Below, in pieces: positions 8,496 to 15,984 of a stretch of 64,000 bases of DNA. This DNA comes from Caulobacter sp. FWC2 (GTDB taxonomy: Bacteria > Pseudomonadota > Alphaproteobacteria > Caulobacterales > Caulobacteraceae), in the NCBI RefSeq assembly GCF_002742625.1, contig NZ_PEBF01000001.1:3782001-3846000 (forward strand). Reading direction: 5' to 3'. The notes beneath the pieces are model-generated. The model did not search any database and was not told the DNA's origin. It saw only the letters and a list, made by a program, of their open reading frames with translations. Position 1 is the stretch's first letter; each line of letters starts with the position of its first letter. The position numbers were made by a program, and so were the translations under genes.

Positions 8496-8981
8496 ATGAG
8501 CGCGAAGTTCCATCTGGCGGAGGTCAACGTCGGACGCCTGAGGGCGCCGATCGACCATCCGACGATCAAGGACTTCGCCGACAATCTCGACCGCATCAAC
8601 GCCCTGGCCGAAGCCTCGCCCCGCTTCGTCTGGCGACTGAAGGGCGACGGCAACAACGCCACGGATCTCGCGATCGATGGCGATCCGCTGTTCATCCCGA
8701 ACCTTTCGGTCTGGGAGGACATCCCGTCCCTCGGCGCCTTTGTCTATCGCAGCGGCCACATCGAGATCATGCGCCGCCGCAAGGAATGGTTCGAGCCCAT
8801 GGACACCTACATGGCCCTCTGGTGGATCCCAGTGGGTCATGAACCGACCGTGGAGGAAGCGCTGGAAAAACTGGCCCTGATCGCCGCCCATGGCCCGACG
8901 CCGGCGGCCTTCACCTTCAAGTCTCCGTTTCCGGCGCCGACAGGCGAGCCTGAGGAGCCTGAGCTTGATGAGTGCGCATAA
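8496..8981 (+). CDS. DUF3291 domain protein
   Basis: 161 residues. The FHLAEVNVGRLRAPID start and the WWIPVGHEPTVEEALEKL region match DUF3291, a dimeric alpha/beta barrel fold related to heme-binding and antibiotic-biosynthesis monooxygenases. No signal peptide and no obvious metal motif. A GGGGAG ribosome-binding site precedes the ATG. It lies 74 bp after the rubredoxin gene on the same strand and may belong to the P450 unit, in which case a role in handling the product or heme is possible. The function is not established. Confidence 0.8.
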   Translation: MSAKFHLAEVNVGRLRAPIDHPTIKDFADNLDRINALAEASPRFVWRLKGDGNNATDLAIDGDPLFIPNLSVWEDIPSLGAFVYRSGHIEIMRRRKEWFEPMDTYMALWWIPVGHEPTVEEALEKLALIAAHGPTPAAFTFKSPFPAPTGEPEEPELDECA

Positions 8982-9035
8982 TTGTCCGTCACTCGTGACT
9001 GACATTCGCTCCGAACGGTGCTACAGGCCCGCGCC

Positions 9036-9698
9036 ATGAAAGCCGCCGTCGTCGTATTCCCTGGTTCGAACTGTGACCGCGACTGCAAGGTCGCCATCGA
9101 GCGCTCCGCCGGCGCCCGTGTCGAGATGGTCTGGCACCAGGAGACGGCTTTGCCGGACGACCTGGACCTGATCGTCCTGCCCGGCGGCTTCTCGTACGGC
9201 GACTACCTGCGCTGCGGCGCCATGGCGGCCCAGAGCCCGGTCATGAAGGAAGTCGTCGCGGCCGCCGACAAGGGCGTCGCCGTCGTCGGCATCTGCAACG
9301 GCTTCCAGGTCCTGACCGAGGTCGGCCTGCTGCCCGGCGCCCTGCTGCGCAACGCCGGCCTGAAGTACGTTTGCAAGGCCATCGACCTCGACATCGTCAA
9401 CGGCCAGACCCGCTTCACCGCCGGCTATGGCGAGCAGCGCGACGCGGTCATGACCGTCGGCAACGGCGAAGGCAATTACTACGCCGACGAAGAGACCCTC
9501 GACCGCATCGAGGGAGAGGGCCAAGTGGTGTTCCGCTACAAGCAGAACCCCAACGGCTCGGCCCGCAGCATCGCCGGCATCGTCAACAAGGGCGGCAACG
9601 TCCTGGGCCTGATGCCCCACCCCGATCGCTCGTTCGACCCGGACCTGGGCTCCGACGACGGCGCCGTGCTGTTCCGCAGCATCTTCCAGAGCGCCTGA
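9036..9698 (+). CDS. purQ: Phosphoribosylformylglycinamidine synthase subunit PurQ
   Basis: 220 residues from the ATG at 9036, which fits the family start [16 protein letters not shown]; an upstream start at 9018 adds six unconserved residues. It is a class I glutamine amidotransferase: the nucleophile is Cys87 in GICNGFQ, and the catalytic His195 lies in MPHPDR. The position normally held by the triad Glu (HPE) is Asp197 here. It supplies ammonia to PurL through the PurS-bridged complex. It is separated from purS by the TetR/P450/rubredoxin/DUF3291 genes. Confidence 0.97.
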   Translation: MKAAVVVFPGSNCDRDCKVAIERSAGARVEMVWHQETALPDDLDLIVLPGGFSYGDYLRCGAMAAQSPVMKEVVAAADKGVAVVGICNGFQVLTEVGLLPGALLRNAGLKYVCKAIDLDIVNGQTRFTAGYGEQRDAVMTVGNGEGNYYADEETLDRIEGEGQVVFRYKQNPNGSARSIAGIVNKGGNVLGLMPHPDRSFDPDLGSDDGAVLFRSIFQSA

Positions 9699-9805
9699 GC
9701 CCGCCTTCCGCCCGCGGATCAAAAAGTGGGCTGCGGAGCGCTGTTACAGTGTAGCAGCTCGAAAATCCCCGGCCTAAGGTGCCCGCCTCGTTAGGAGGGC
9801 GCCCC

Positions 9806-11722
9806 ATGAATCTCGTCTCCACCCTGCGCGCGGGCCTGCTGGCCGCCGTGGCCGCTTCGACGTTCGTCGTCGCCGCTCACGCTCAGACACCGCCGCTAGC
9901 GCCGGACATCGCCGGCAAGTACGTCGCCGCCAAGATCAACTACGACTACGAAAAGCGCGTCGTGATGATCCCGATGCGCGACGGAACCAAGCTCTACACC
10001 GTCGTCGTGATCCCCAAGGGCGGCAAGAACCTGCCGATCCTGCTGACGCGGACGCCCTACAACGCCGCCAAGCGCGCCGCGCGCAACGACAGCTCCAAGA
10101 TGGTCGCGGCCCTGGCGCAGGGCGACGAGGTGTTCGTGGCCGACGGCGGCTATATCCGCGTCTTCCAGGACATCCGCGGCAAGTACGGCTCGGAGGGCGA
10201 ATATGTGATGACGCGCCCGCTGAAGGGCCCGCTGAACTCGTCCGAGGTCGACCACTCCACCGACGCCTACGACACCATCGACTGGCTGGTGAAGAACGTG
10301 CCGGAGACCAACGGCAATGTCGGCATGCTGGGCAGCTCGTACGAGGGCTTCACCGTCGTCATGGCCCTGGTCAATCCGCACCCTGCCCTGAAGGCCGCCG
10401 CGCCGATGAGCCCGATGGTCGATGGCTGGATGGGCGACGACTGGTTCCACCACGGGGCCTTCCGCCAGCCAAACTTCGACTACATCACCGGCCAGACCAC
10501 CGTGCGCGGCGCCGGCGAGGGCGTGCAACGCCAGGGCTATGACGACTATGCCAACTTCCTGAACGAGGGCTCGGCCGGCGACTACGCCAAGAACCACGGC
10601 CTGGACGCCCTGCCCTTCTGGAAGAAGGTCAGCGAGCACCCGGCCTATGACAGCTTCTGGAGCGAGCAGGCCCTCGACAAGACCATGGAGAAGACGCCGC
10701 TGAAGGTGCCGACCATGTGGATCCAGGGCCTTTGGGACCAGGAGGACATGTGGGGCGCTGTGCACTCGTACCCGGCGCTGGAGTCCAAGGACACGAACAA
10801 CGACATGAACTACCTGGTGCTGGGCCCATGGCGGCACAGCCAGGTGAACTACGACGCCTTCAACCTCGGCCCGTTCAAGTGGGACGGCGACACGGCCCTG
10901 CAGTTCCGCCGCGACGTGCTGAAGCCCTTCTTCGACCAGCACCTGAAGGGCGCCGCCAAGGCCGACACCCCGCCGGTGCTGATCTACGACCCTGGCCAGA
11001 ACAAGTGGAACCGCTACGCGTCGTGGCCGCAAGGCAAGACGAAAAACCTCTACCTGGAAGCCAAGGGCGGCCTGGGCTTCGACGCCCCGGCGGCGGCCAA
11101 GGGCGCGGGCGCCTATGACGAGTACGTCTCCGATCCCGCCAAGCCCGTGCCGTACATCCCGCGCCCGATGCAGTTCGGCGACCGCAGCCGCTGGACCCAG
11201 TGGCTGGTCACCGATCAGCGCGGCGTCGACGGCCGGCCGGACGTCCTGACCTACACCTCCGAGCCCCTGAAGGAGCCCCTGAAGATCGCCGGCGTGCCCA
11301 AGGTCAACCTGATCGCCTCGACAAGCGGGACCGACAGCGACTGGGTCGTCAAGCTGATCGACGTCTATCCGGACGAGGTTCCCAGCCAGCCCGAACTGGG
11401 CGGCTACCAGTTGGCCGTGGGCATGGACATCTTCCGTGGCCGCTATCGCGAGAGCTTCAGCGATCCCAAGGCGATCAAGCCGAACACCCCGCTGAAGTAC
11501 CAGTTCATCCTGCCGACCGCGAACTACACCTTCCAGCCGGGTCACCGGATCATGGTGCAGGTCCAGTCCAGCTGGTTCCCGCTCTACGACCGCAACCCGC
11601 AGACCTTCGTGCCGAACATCTTCTTCGCCAAGCCGGCCGACTACGTGAAAGCCACGCAGAGGGTGTTCCACAGCGGCGCCGACGCCAGCTTCATCGAACT
11701 GCCGGTGGTGGAGGCCAAATAA
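9806..11722 (+). CDS. CocE/NonD family hydrolase, alpha-amino acid ester hydrolase-like, secreted
   Basis: 638 residues. A Sec signal peptide covers about 1-26, with cleavage near AHA-Q. The start at 9806 has a TAGGAGGG ribosome-binding site. The alpha/beta-hydrolase nucleophile is Ser178 in GSSYEG. The DDWFHHGAFRQ segment and the later Gln-Glu-Asp-Met-Trp stretch match alpha-amino acid ester hydrolases, where an Asp plus a Glu-Asp pair form the carboxylate cluster that recognises the substrate amino group. The C-terminal third is the jelly-roll X-Pro dipeptidyl-peptidase-type domain. It probably hydrolyses or transfers amino-acyl esters or beta-lactam side chains in the periplasm. Confidence 0.9.
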   Translation: MNLVSTLRAGLLAAVAASTFVVAAHAQTPPLAPDIAGKYVAAKINYDYEKRVVMIPMRDGTKLYTVVVIPKGGKNLPILLTRTPYNAAKRAARNDSSKMVAALAQGDEVFVADGGYIRVFQDIRGKYGSEGEYVMTRPLKGPLNSSEVDHSTDAYDTIDWLVKNVPETNGNVGMLGSSYEGFTVVMALVNPHPALKAAAPMSPMVDGWMGDDWFHHGAFRQPNFDYITGQTTVRGAGEGVQRQGYDDYANFLNEGSAGDYAKNHGLDALPFWKKVSEHPAYDSFWSEQALDKTMEKTPLKVPTMWIQGLWDQEDMWGAVHSYPALESKDTNNDMNYLVLGPWRHSQVNYDAFNLGPFKWDGDTALQFRRDVLKPFFDQHLKGAAKADTPPVLIYDPGQNKWNRYASWPQGKTKNLYLEAKGGLGFDAPAAAKGAGAYDEYVSDPAKPVPYIPRPMQFGDRSRWTQWLVTDQRGVDGRPDVLTYTSEPLKEPLKIAGVPKVNLIASTSGTDSDWVVKLIDVYPDEVPSQPELGGYQLAVGMDIFRGRYRESFSDPKAIKPNTPLKYQFILPTANYTFQPGHRIMVQVQSSWFPLYDRNPQTFVPNIFFAKPADYVKATQRVFHSGADASFIELPVVEAK

Positions 11723-11730
11723 CAACGAGA

Positions 11731-11757
11731 AAGGCCGGCGGGGTCACCGCCGGCCTT
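11731..11757. terminator. Intrinsic terminator hairpin, probably bidirectional
   Basis: An 11-bp perfect stem (11731-11741 with 11747-11757) closes a five-base loop. It is placed 9 bp after the ester hydrolase stop and downstream of the converging Gln-rich gene. The flanking T-run is short on either side. Confidence 0.75.
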
Positions 11758-11784
11758 CCTTCTACGGAGAGGGTGTCGATCAGG

Positions 11785-11979
11785 TCAGCGGTCGCCGCGC
11801 CTGACGTTTTCGTCCTGCTGATTGGCCTCGCCGCCGGGGTTGCGGCCCTGCTCGTCCTGCTTGGGTCCGTCCTGCCTGGGCCCATCCTGCCTGGGTTGGC
11901 CTTGCTGCTGTTGCTGGCCGGGCGTTGGGCGTTGCTGGTCGTTCTGCTGCTGCTGCGGATCGCGGTTGTTGTCAGCCAT
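11785..11979 (-). CDS. Small Gln-rich low-complexity protein
   Basis: 64 residues, about one-quarter glutamine, with only polar and charged residues plus proline and glycine; no hydrophobic core, so it is predicted to be disordered. The open frame is supported by an AGGAG ribosome-binding site 9 bases before the ATG at 11979. Three 15-bp tandem units (11854-11898) encode the repeated GPRQD/GPKQD segment. No known domain was recognised. It converges with the ester hydrolase and stands alone. Disordered hydrophilic proteins of this sort are sometimes stress-related, but that is speculation here. Confidence 0.65.
   Translation of the reverse strand: MADNNRDPQQQQNDQQRPTPGQQQQQGQPRQDGPRQDGPKQDEQGRNPGGEANQQDENVRRGDR
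11854..11898. repeat. Three 15-bp tandem coding repeats
   Basis: Three near-identical 15-bp units (GTCCTGCCTGGGCCC type on the plus strand) start at 11854, 11869 and 11884. They are in frame with the Gln-rich gene on the minus strand and encode the pentapeptide PRQDG-type repeat. Expansion or contraction would keep the frame. Confidence 0.75.
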
Positions 11980-12330
11980 GGGCCTTACTCCTGTTACACA
12001 GCGCGCTCGTGACGCACGGAGATAGAACGAGCCCGGACTCGCGACGTTCCTACGGTCGAGCCGCCTTAATTCAGGCTAAGCTTTGGGAATTCAAAGCGCT
12101 TTACTAGAAAGCCGCGCCACGCCGACGCGATTGGCCGGAGCCGAAACGTTCATTCCGCCGATCGCCGCCCTTACAGCAAAGCTTTCGCCTCAAGCGTGAG
12201 ATTCAAGGTTAATCCGCACTTAACGGGGGAGAGAACTGGCATCTCCGTTTCGCAGCGCGCAACGTCCGCCCGAACACTGAATGGGGAGGCGTCGGCGGAG
12301 CCCTCCGAAGACGCGCAGAGTCAAAACACC
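11980..12330. other. Intergenic region with CtrA-type site
   Basis: About 350 bp between the divergent Gln-rich and small membrane protein genes. It holds a perfect TTAA-N7-TTAA site at 12209-12223 and a partial one near 12066-12080. An in-frame extension of the downstream gene back to 12196 exists but would overlap the CtrA-type site. No other gene is supported. Confidence 0.5.
12209..12223 (+). promoter_or_regulatory. Perfect CtrA-type binding site TTAA-N7-TTAA
   Basis: TTAA at 12209-12212, seven bases, then TTAA at 12220-12223 followed by C. This matches the consensus recognised by the Caulobacter cell-cycle regulator CtrA. It lies about 110 bp upstream of the small membrane protein start at 12331. 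CtrA binding is inferred. Confidence 0.6.
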
Positions 12331-12576
12331 ATGGCCGACCACGAAGTTCGGTTCCCAGAGACCTATGTCAGCGGCGTGCCCGTCTGGGCCAAGCGCCGCA
12401 AGCGTTCCAGCGTACATCCCCTGCTGAACTTGATCCTGATCCTGCTGGCCCTGTTCGGCGCCGTGGTCATCGGCGTGTCGCTGCGCATGGGCTCGGTCGA
12501 AAAGGGCGGCGTGGTGATCGATCACTGGCTCGGGGAGGGCGGCGCCTACATGGAGCGGCTCATCAAGTCGATGTAG
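12331..12576 (+). CDS. Small single-pass membrane protein
   Basis: 81 residues from the ATG at 12331. A basic cluster (WAKRRKRSS) precedes one hydrophobic helix of about 21 residues (LLNLILILLALFGAVVIGVSL, roughly residues 32-52), then a short acidic/amphipathic tail. The basic cluster before the helix predicts an N-in topology. A longer form from 12196 is possible but less likely because it crosses the CtrA-type site. The family was not recognised. The position under a perfect CtrA-type site suggests cell-cycle-dependent expression. Confidence 0.75.
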   Translation: MADHEVRFPETYVSGVPVWAKRRKRSSVHPLLNLILILLALFGAVVIGVSLRMGSVEKGGVVIDHWLGEGGAYMERLIKSM

Positions 12577-12648
12577 CTCGACGTTCGGCCGGTAAGAAAC
12601 GCGACAGGCTGTGGCGGAATCTGAACGACCGGGGTAGAAGGCGCGCCC

Positions 12649-14856
12649 ATGAGCACGCCCCAAAAGCCCATGGCCGAATTGGCCGCCGAGTTCGGCCTGA
12701 AACCCGCCGAATATGACGTTGTCCTCAAGCGCCTGGGGCGAGAGCCCAACCTGGTGGAACTGGGCGTCTTCTCGGTGATGTGGTCCGAGCACTGCTCATA
12801 CAAGTCCTCCAAGAACCAGCTGAAGAAGTTCCCGATCGACGGTCCGCGCGTCATCTGCGGTCCGGGCGAGAACGCCGGGGTCATCGACATCGGCGACGGC
12901 GACGCGATCATCTTCAAGATGGAGAGCCACAACCACCCGTCCTACATCGAGCCCTATCAAGGCGCGGCGACGGGCGTGGGCGGCATCATGCGCGACGTCT
13001 TCACGATGGGCGCGCGGCCGATCGCCCTTCTGAACGCTCTGCGCTTTGGCGATCCGGAGCACCCCAAGACCAAGCGCCTCGTGGACGGCGTGGTCGCCGG
13101 CATCGCCGGCTACGGCAACTGCGTGGGCGTTCCCACGGTCGCCGGCGAGACCAACTTCCACAAAGGCTACAACGGCAACATCCTGGTCAACGCCATGTGC
13201 GTGGGCCTGGCAAAGGCCGACAGCATCTTCTACTCGGCCGCCCCGGGCCCGGGCCTGGCGGTCGTCTATTTCGGCTCCAAGACCGGCCGCGACGGCATCC
13301 ACGGCGCGACCATGTCCTCGACCGAGTTCACCGAGGACTCCGAGGAGAAGCGCCCGACCGTGCAGGTCGGCGACCCCTTCGCCGAGAAGCTGCTGATCGA
13401 AGCCACGCTGGAGCTGATGGCCACCGGCGCAGTCGCCGCCATCCAGGACATGGGCGCGGCGGGCCTGACCTCCTCGTCGGTCGAGATGGCCGGCAAGGGC
13501 GGCGTCGGCATCGAGCTGAACATGGACATGGTCCCGCAGCGCGAAGAGGGCATGTCGGCCTACGAGATGATGCTGTCGGAAAGCCAGGAGCGCATGCTGG
13601 CGGTCCTCAAGCCCGGCCGCGAGCAGGATGGCCATGCCATCTTCGAGAAGTGGGGCCTGGACGCCGCCGTCATCGGCTACACCACCGACACTGGCCGCCT
13701 GGTGCTCAAGCATCACGGCGAGACGGTCTGCGACGTACCGCTGGCCCCGCTGTTCGACGACGCGCCGCTTTACGACCGCCCCTGGGTCCAGCCCAAGCTC
13801 GACGCCCGCCTCGACCCGGCGACCATCCCCGCCCCGATCGACTGGAACGAGGCGGTCCTCAAGATCGTCGGCAGCCCCGACATGGCCTCCAAGCGCTGGC
13901 TGTGGGAGCAGTACGACCGCCACGTCATGGCCGACACCCTGGAAGACAGCGCCACCGGCTGCGACGCCGGCATCGTGCGCATCCATGGCTCTGGCAAGGC
14001 CATCGCCGTGACCAGCGACTGCACCCCGCGCTACGTCCAGGCCGACCCCTACGAGGGCGGCAAGCAGGCCGTCGCCGAAGCCTGGCGCAACCTGACGGCG
14101 GCCGGCGCCCTGCCGATCGCCATCACCGACAACCTCAACTTCGGCAGCCCGGAAAAGCCCGAGACCATGGGCCAGATCGTCCGCGCCACCGACGGCATGG
14201 CCGAGGCCTGCCGCGCGCTGGACTTCCCGGTCGTGTCGGGGAACGTGTCGCTCTACAACGAGACCAATGGCGTCGCCATTCCGCCCACCCCGACCGTCGG
14301 CGCCGTGGGCCTGCTGGAAGACTACGACCTGCGCACCGGTTTTGGCGCGGTGGCCGAGGGCGACACGCTGGTGCTGATCGGCGAGACGCACGGCGAACTG
14401 GGCGCCTCGATCTATCTGCGCGAGATCCTGGGCCGCGAGGACGGCGCCCCGCCGCCGGTCGATCTGGCCGTCGAGCGCAAGAACGGCGAGTTCGTGCGCG
14501 GCCTGATCTCGTCGGGCCTGCTGGCCGGCGTCCACGACCTGTCGGACGGCGGCCTGCTGATCGCCGCGGCCGACATCGCCCTGGCCAGCAAGGTCGGCGT
14601 CACCCTGAACGCCACCAGCTCGACCAACGCCCACCCCTACCTGCTGGGCGAGGACCAGGCTCGCTACCTGATCGCCACGCCGGATCCCGACGCGGTGCTG
14701 GAAGCGGCCAAGGAAGCCGGCGTCCACGCCCATGTCGCGGGCGTCGCGGGTGGGAACGACTTCGCGTCGACCGACCTTTTCAACGTCTCGCTCGACGCCC
14801 TGCGCACGGCTCACGAAGCCTGGTTGCCGGGCTACATGAACGCCCCTAAGGCCTAG
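12649..14856 (+). CDS. purL: Phosphoribosylformylglycinamidine synthase subunit PurL
   Basis: 735 residues, the short form that works with PurS and PurQ. It catalyses ATP-dependent conversion of FGAR to FGAM. The N-terminal KMESHNHPS and GAATGVGGI motifs, the [15 protein letters not shown] segment, and the two AIR-synthase-like halves are intact. It is cytoplasmic. It lies 2.95 kb downstream of purQ, separated by the ester hydrolase, Gln-rich and membrane protein genes, so it is unlikely to share a transcript with purQ. Confidence 0.98.
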   Translation: MSTPQKPMAELAAEFGLKPAEYDVVLKRLGREPNLVELGVFSVMWSEHCSYKSSKNQLKKFPIDGPRVICGPGENAGVIDIGDGDAIIFKMESHNHPSYIEPYQGAATGVGGIMRDVFTMGARPIALLNALRFGDPEHPKTKRLVDGVVAGIAGYGNCVGVPTVAGETNFHKGYNGNILVNAMCVGLAKADSIFYSAAPGPGLAVVYFGSKTGRDGIHGATMSSTEFTEDSEEKRPTVQVGDPFAEKLLIEATLELMATGAVAAIQDMGAAGLTSSSVEMAGKGGVGIELNMDMVPQREEGMSAYEMMLSESQERMLAVLKPGREQDGHAIFEKWGLDAAVIGYTTDTGRLVLKHHGETVCDVPLAPLFDDAPLYDRPWVQPKLDARLDPATIPAPIDWNEAVLKIVGSPDMASKRWLWEQYDRHVMADTLEDSATGCDAGIVRIHGSGKAIAVTSDCTPRYVQADPYEGGKQAVAEAWRNLTAAGALPIAITDNLNFGSPEKPETMGQIVRATDGMAEACRALDFPVVSGNVSLYNETNGVAIPPTPTVGAVGLLEDYDLRTGFGAVAEGDTLVLIGETHGELGASIYLREILGREDGAPPPVDLAVERKNGEFVRGLISSGLLAGVHDLSDGGLLIAAADIALASKVGVTLNATSSTNAHPYLLGEDQARYLIATPDPDAVLEAAKEAGVHAHVAGVAGGNDFASTDLFNVSLDALRTAHEAWLPGYMNAPKA

Positions 14857-14876
14857 CCCCGAAAGGCTCCAGTACA

Positions 14877-15230
14877 ATGCGTATGCTCGCCCTGACCGCC
14901 GCCATCGCCGCCCTGATGCTGAGCGCCTGCGCGGCGCCGTCGTCTCAGCCAACTGCTCCGTCGGCCCAGACCTTGGCCGCTCAATGCGCGGCCAAGGGCG
15001 GCGCGATCCAGCCGGTGGGCAAGGCGCAGATCCCGACTTGCGTCGTGCCCTATGCCGACGCCGGCAAGGCCTGCACCGACAAGAGCCAGTGCGAGGGCGC
15101 GTGCATCCTCGAGGGCAACCTGGAACCCGCGAACAACGTCACCGGCCAGTGCCAGAAGACCAATCGCCAGTTCGGCTGCTACGCGAAGGTCATGAACGGC
15201 AAGAGCACCGGCGCGATCTGCGTCGACTGA
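14877..15230 (+). CDS. Cysteine-rich lipoprotein
   Basis: 117 residues. A type II signal with lipobox LSAC gives a lipidated Cys at residue 18. Eight further cysteines follow (including a CTDKSQCEGAC cluster), suggesting disulfide bonds in the periplasm. It begins 20 bp after purL on the same strand. No known domain is clear to me. A strong hairpin follows at 15243. Confidence 0.8.
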   Translation: MRMLALTAAIAALMLSACAAPSSQPTAPSAQTLAAQCAAKGGAIQPVGKAQIPTCVVPYADAGKACTDKSQCEGACILEGNLEPANNVTGQCQKTNRQFGCYAKVMNGKSTGAICVD

Positions 15231-15242
15231 TCCGTTCGAAAT

Positions 15243-15268
15243 CGCCGGCCCGGATCACCGGGCCGGCG
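15243..15268. terminator. Intrinsic terminator, probably bidirectional
   Basis: An 11-bp perfect GC stem (15243-15253 with 15258-15268) closes an ATCA loop. It sits between the converging lipoprotein and fasciclin genes. Confidence 0.8.
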
Positions 15269-15276
15269 TTATCGAG

Positions 15277-15852
15277 CTAGGGCATCAGGACCGTGTCGAC
15301 GACGTGGATCACGCCGTTGGATTGCGGCACGTCAGCAATGGTGATCATCGACTTGCCACCCTTGGCGTCGGTGATCGCCCATCCCATGCCCGCCTTCGAG
15401 ACGGTCAGCGTCTCACCTTGGACCGTCGTCAGCGTGGCCTTGCCGCCATGGGCCTTGGCGTTTGCGGCGATGTCGGCGGCCGTCAGGCGGCCGGCGACCA
15501 CGTGGTAGGTCAGGATCTTGGTCAGGGTAGCCTTGCTCTCAGGCTTCACCAGCGTCTCGACCGTGCCGGCCGGCAGCTTGGCGAAAGCGGCGTTGGTGGG
15601 CGCGAACACCGTGAACGGACCCGCGCCCGACAGCGTGTCGACGAGGCCGGCCGCCTTGACGGCGGCGACCAGGGTGGTGTGGTCCTTGGAGTTGGCGGCG
15701 TTCTCGACGATCGTCTTCGAGGCGGACATCGCCGCTCCGCCGACCATCACGCTAGCCGGTTTCATGGCGGCGTGGTCCATTTGCGCCAGGGCGGCGCCGG
15801 CGTACGAAAGCGACAGGGCGCCAACGGTCGCGAGCATCAGGAACTTCTTCAT
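15277..15852 (-). CDS. Fasciclin (FAS1) domain protein, secreted
   Basis: 191 residues. A Sec signal peptide covers about 1-23 (ends ALA-Q). One FAS1 domain occupies about 45-191, with the H1-type block [13 protein letters not shown] and the H2-type block [16 protein letters not shown]1 domains mediate adhesion in many organisms; single-domain bacterial forms are often periplasmic or extracellular. It converges with the Cys-rich lipoprotein and stands alone. No surface anchor is seen. Confidence 0.92.
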   Translation of the reverse strand: MKKFLMLATVGALSLSYAGAALAQMDHAAMKPASVMVGGAAMSASKTIVENAANSKDHTTLVAAVKAAGLVDTLSGAGPFTVFAPTNAAFAKLPAGTVETLVKPESKATLTKILTYHVVAGRLTAADIAANAKAHGGKATLTTVQGETLTVSKAGMGWAITDAKGGKSMITIADVPQSNGVIHVVDTVLMP

Positions 15853-15984
15853 GCGGTTGTCTCCGGAGAGTTCATCGGCCCGTTATTCGGACGCCCGCAG
15901 CTACGGATCCTCGCCGTTCAAGGATGCGCGAATTTTTAAACAATGTCGCCACGCGACGTATCTCGGCTCAGAGACCCTGGGCGC

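Noticed and set aside
11854-11898. Tandem repeats considered as a CRISPR remnant
   Set aside because: Units are 15 bp, contiguous without spacers, and in frame within a coding sequence.
12796-14952. 718-residue minus-strand open frame opposite purL
   Set aside because: No family resemblance, Arg/Ala/Gly-rich composition typical of antisense high-GC frames, while purL is complete.
15040-15200. Cys-rich lipoprotein considered as a metallothionein-like protein
   Set aside because: Lipobox and even Cys spacing fit a disulfide-bonded periplasmic lipoprotein; no CxC metal clusters.
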